Of a stretch of DNA of 6,075 nucleotides, positions 5,733 to 6,075 are shown in pieces (the stretch's first letter is position 1; each line of letters opens with the position of its first letter). This DNA comes from JAKACU01 sp021821185 (lineage in GTDB: Bacteria > Bacillota > Bacilli > Alicyclobacillales > SLC66), in NCBI GenBank assembly GCA_027343965.1, contig DAHWJX010000010.1, positions 1 through 6,075 of the forward strand, in the 5' to 3' direction. The notes under the pieces are model-generated. The model saw only the letters and a program-made list of their open reading frames with translations, ran no database searches and was not told the DNA's origin. A program made the position numbers and the translations under genes.

Positions 5733-6075
5733 ATGATAAAACTGAATCACCGCGCAGTATTTACGTTCAGTGCGACCCATTTTTTCAATGATTTGGTGAC
5801 GACGGGCATGGTTCCCGCTCTCGTTGTCATGTACAAACAGGCTCTACATCTCAATTACACACAATCCACATTAATTGTGCTGGTATCCTACTTAACATCA
5901 TCGATCGTACAACCGCTTTTTGGCGTTTTGACAGATAAGAAACCGCGTGTGTGGTTGTATGCCTTAGGTGTATTTTTGTCGGTGCTTGGTCTATCACTAA
6001 CAGGTATTGCACCGTCGTTACCGTGGCTATTGGTATTTATCGCAATTTCCGGGTTCGGATCTGGAGCGTTTCACC
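5733..6075 (+). CDS. Fsr-type (fosmidomycin resistance family) MFS transporter, N-terminal part
   Basis: The frame is open from ATG 5733 to the window edge, giving 114 residues of what should be a protein of roughly 390-410. The N-terminus reads MIKLNHRAVFTFSATHFFNDL. The 'HFxND' pair in TM1 (16-20), SSIVQPLFGVLTDKK (56-70) replacing ordinary MFS motif A, and GFGSGAFH (107-114), which in relatives continues with Pro-Glu, are together characteristic of the Fsr branch of MFS exporters. Four membrane helices fit the visible part (about 8-33, 44-66, 73-92 and 96-113). Escherichia coli Fsr exports fosmidomycin; many homologues have unknown substrates. AGGTGAT (5719-5725) lies 7 nt before the chosen ATG. 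An in-frame ATG at 5724 falls inside that site and is rejected. The gene is divergent from the flippase across 55 bp. Its promoter was not resolved and may lie in the flippase coding region. The 3' part is outside the window. Confidence 0.88.
   Translation, partial: MIKLNHRAVFTFSATHFFNDLVTTGMVPALVVMYKQALHLNYTQSTLIVLVSYLTSSIVQPLFGVLTDKKPRVWLYALGVFLSVLGLSLTGIAPSLPWLLVFIAISGFGSGAFH

Noticed and set aside
1821..5772. ACGTTCAGTG found at 1821-1830 and again at 5763-5772
   Set aside because: A 10-base match inside two unrelated coding contexts; the second copy lacks the inverted partner, so no shared regulatory site is supported.
1..6075. CRISPR arrays, tRNA, rRNA, insertion sequences, riboswitches
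   Set aside because: No regularly spaced repeats, tRNA-like cloverleaf, transposase motifs or terminal repeats were seen, and the intergenic gaps (82, 93, 33 and 55 bp) are too short for most structured leaders.

Overview
The window looks like ordinary chromosomal DNA of a Gram-positive bacterium, probably Bacillota. The grounds are strong AGGTGG/AGGTGAT-type ribosome binding sites at about 7 nt spacing, a likely TTG start, a sucrose phosphorylase of the Leuconostoc/Streptococcus type, and a YihY/BrkB membrane protein. Base composition is moderate and slightly AT-leaning by eye. A family-level placement (for example among the Alicyclobacillaceae) would be a guess. No mobile element, CRISPR array, tRNA or rRNA was seen.

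Layout. Positions 1-72 hold the last codons of a gene running in from the left; its tail resembles the end of a class B penicillin-binding protein (PBP2-like). An 82-bp gap follows, with a possible weak terminator and a plausible promoter whose -10 region lies inside an AT-rich palindrome. Four plus-strand genes then follow closely: a MarR-family regulator (155-610), an MFS transporter overlapping it by one base (610-1833), a YihY/BrkB integral membrane protein (best start TTG 1927, to 2736) and a sucrose phosphorylase (2770-4227). The phosphorylase converges on, and overlaps by 17 bp, a minus-strand 14-TM-type polysaccharide flippase (5677-4211). A 55-bp divergent gap separates the flippase from the start of a plus-strand Fsr-type MFS transporter (5733 onward), cut by the window edge.

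How the genes may work together. MarR plus overlapping MFS is the classic arrangement of an efflux pump controlled by its own ligand-sensing repressor, and the YihY gene may be read from the same transcript. The sucrose phosphorylase makes glucose-1-phosphate plus fructose from sucrose and phosphate. It has no recognisable sugar transporter or sugar regulator beside it, so its control and substrate supply are unclear. A link from glucose-1-phosphate to exported polysaccharide through the flippase is possible but is only inferred from adjacency.

No clearly novel system was found. The points most worth a second look are the orphan sucrose phosphorylase next to the MarR/MFS unit, the convergent gene overlap, the GNRA-loop hairpin that contains the MFS stop codon, and the compact divergent flippase/Fsr promoter region.
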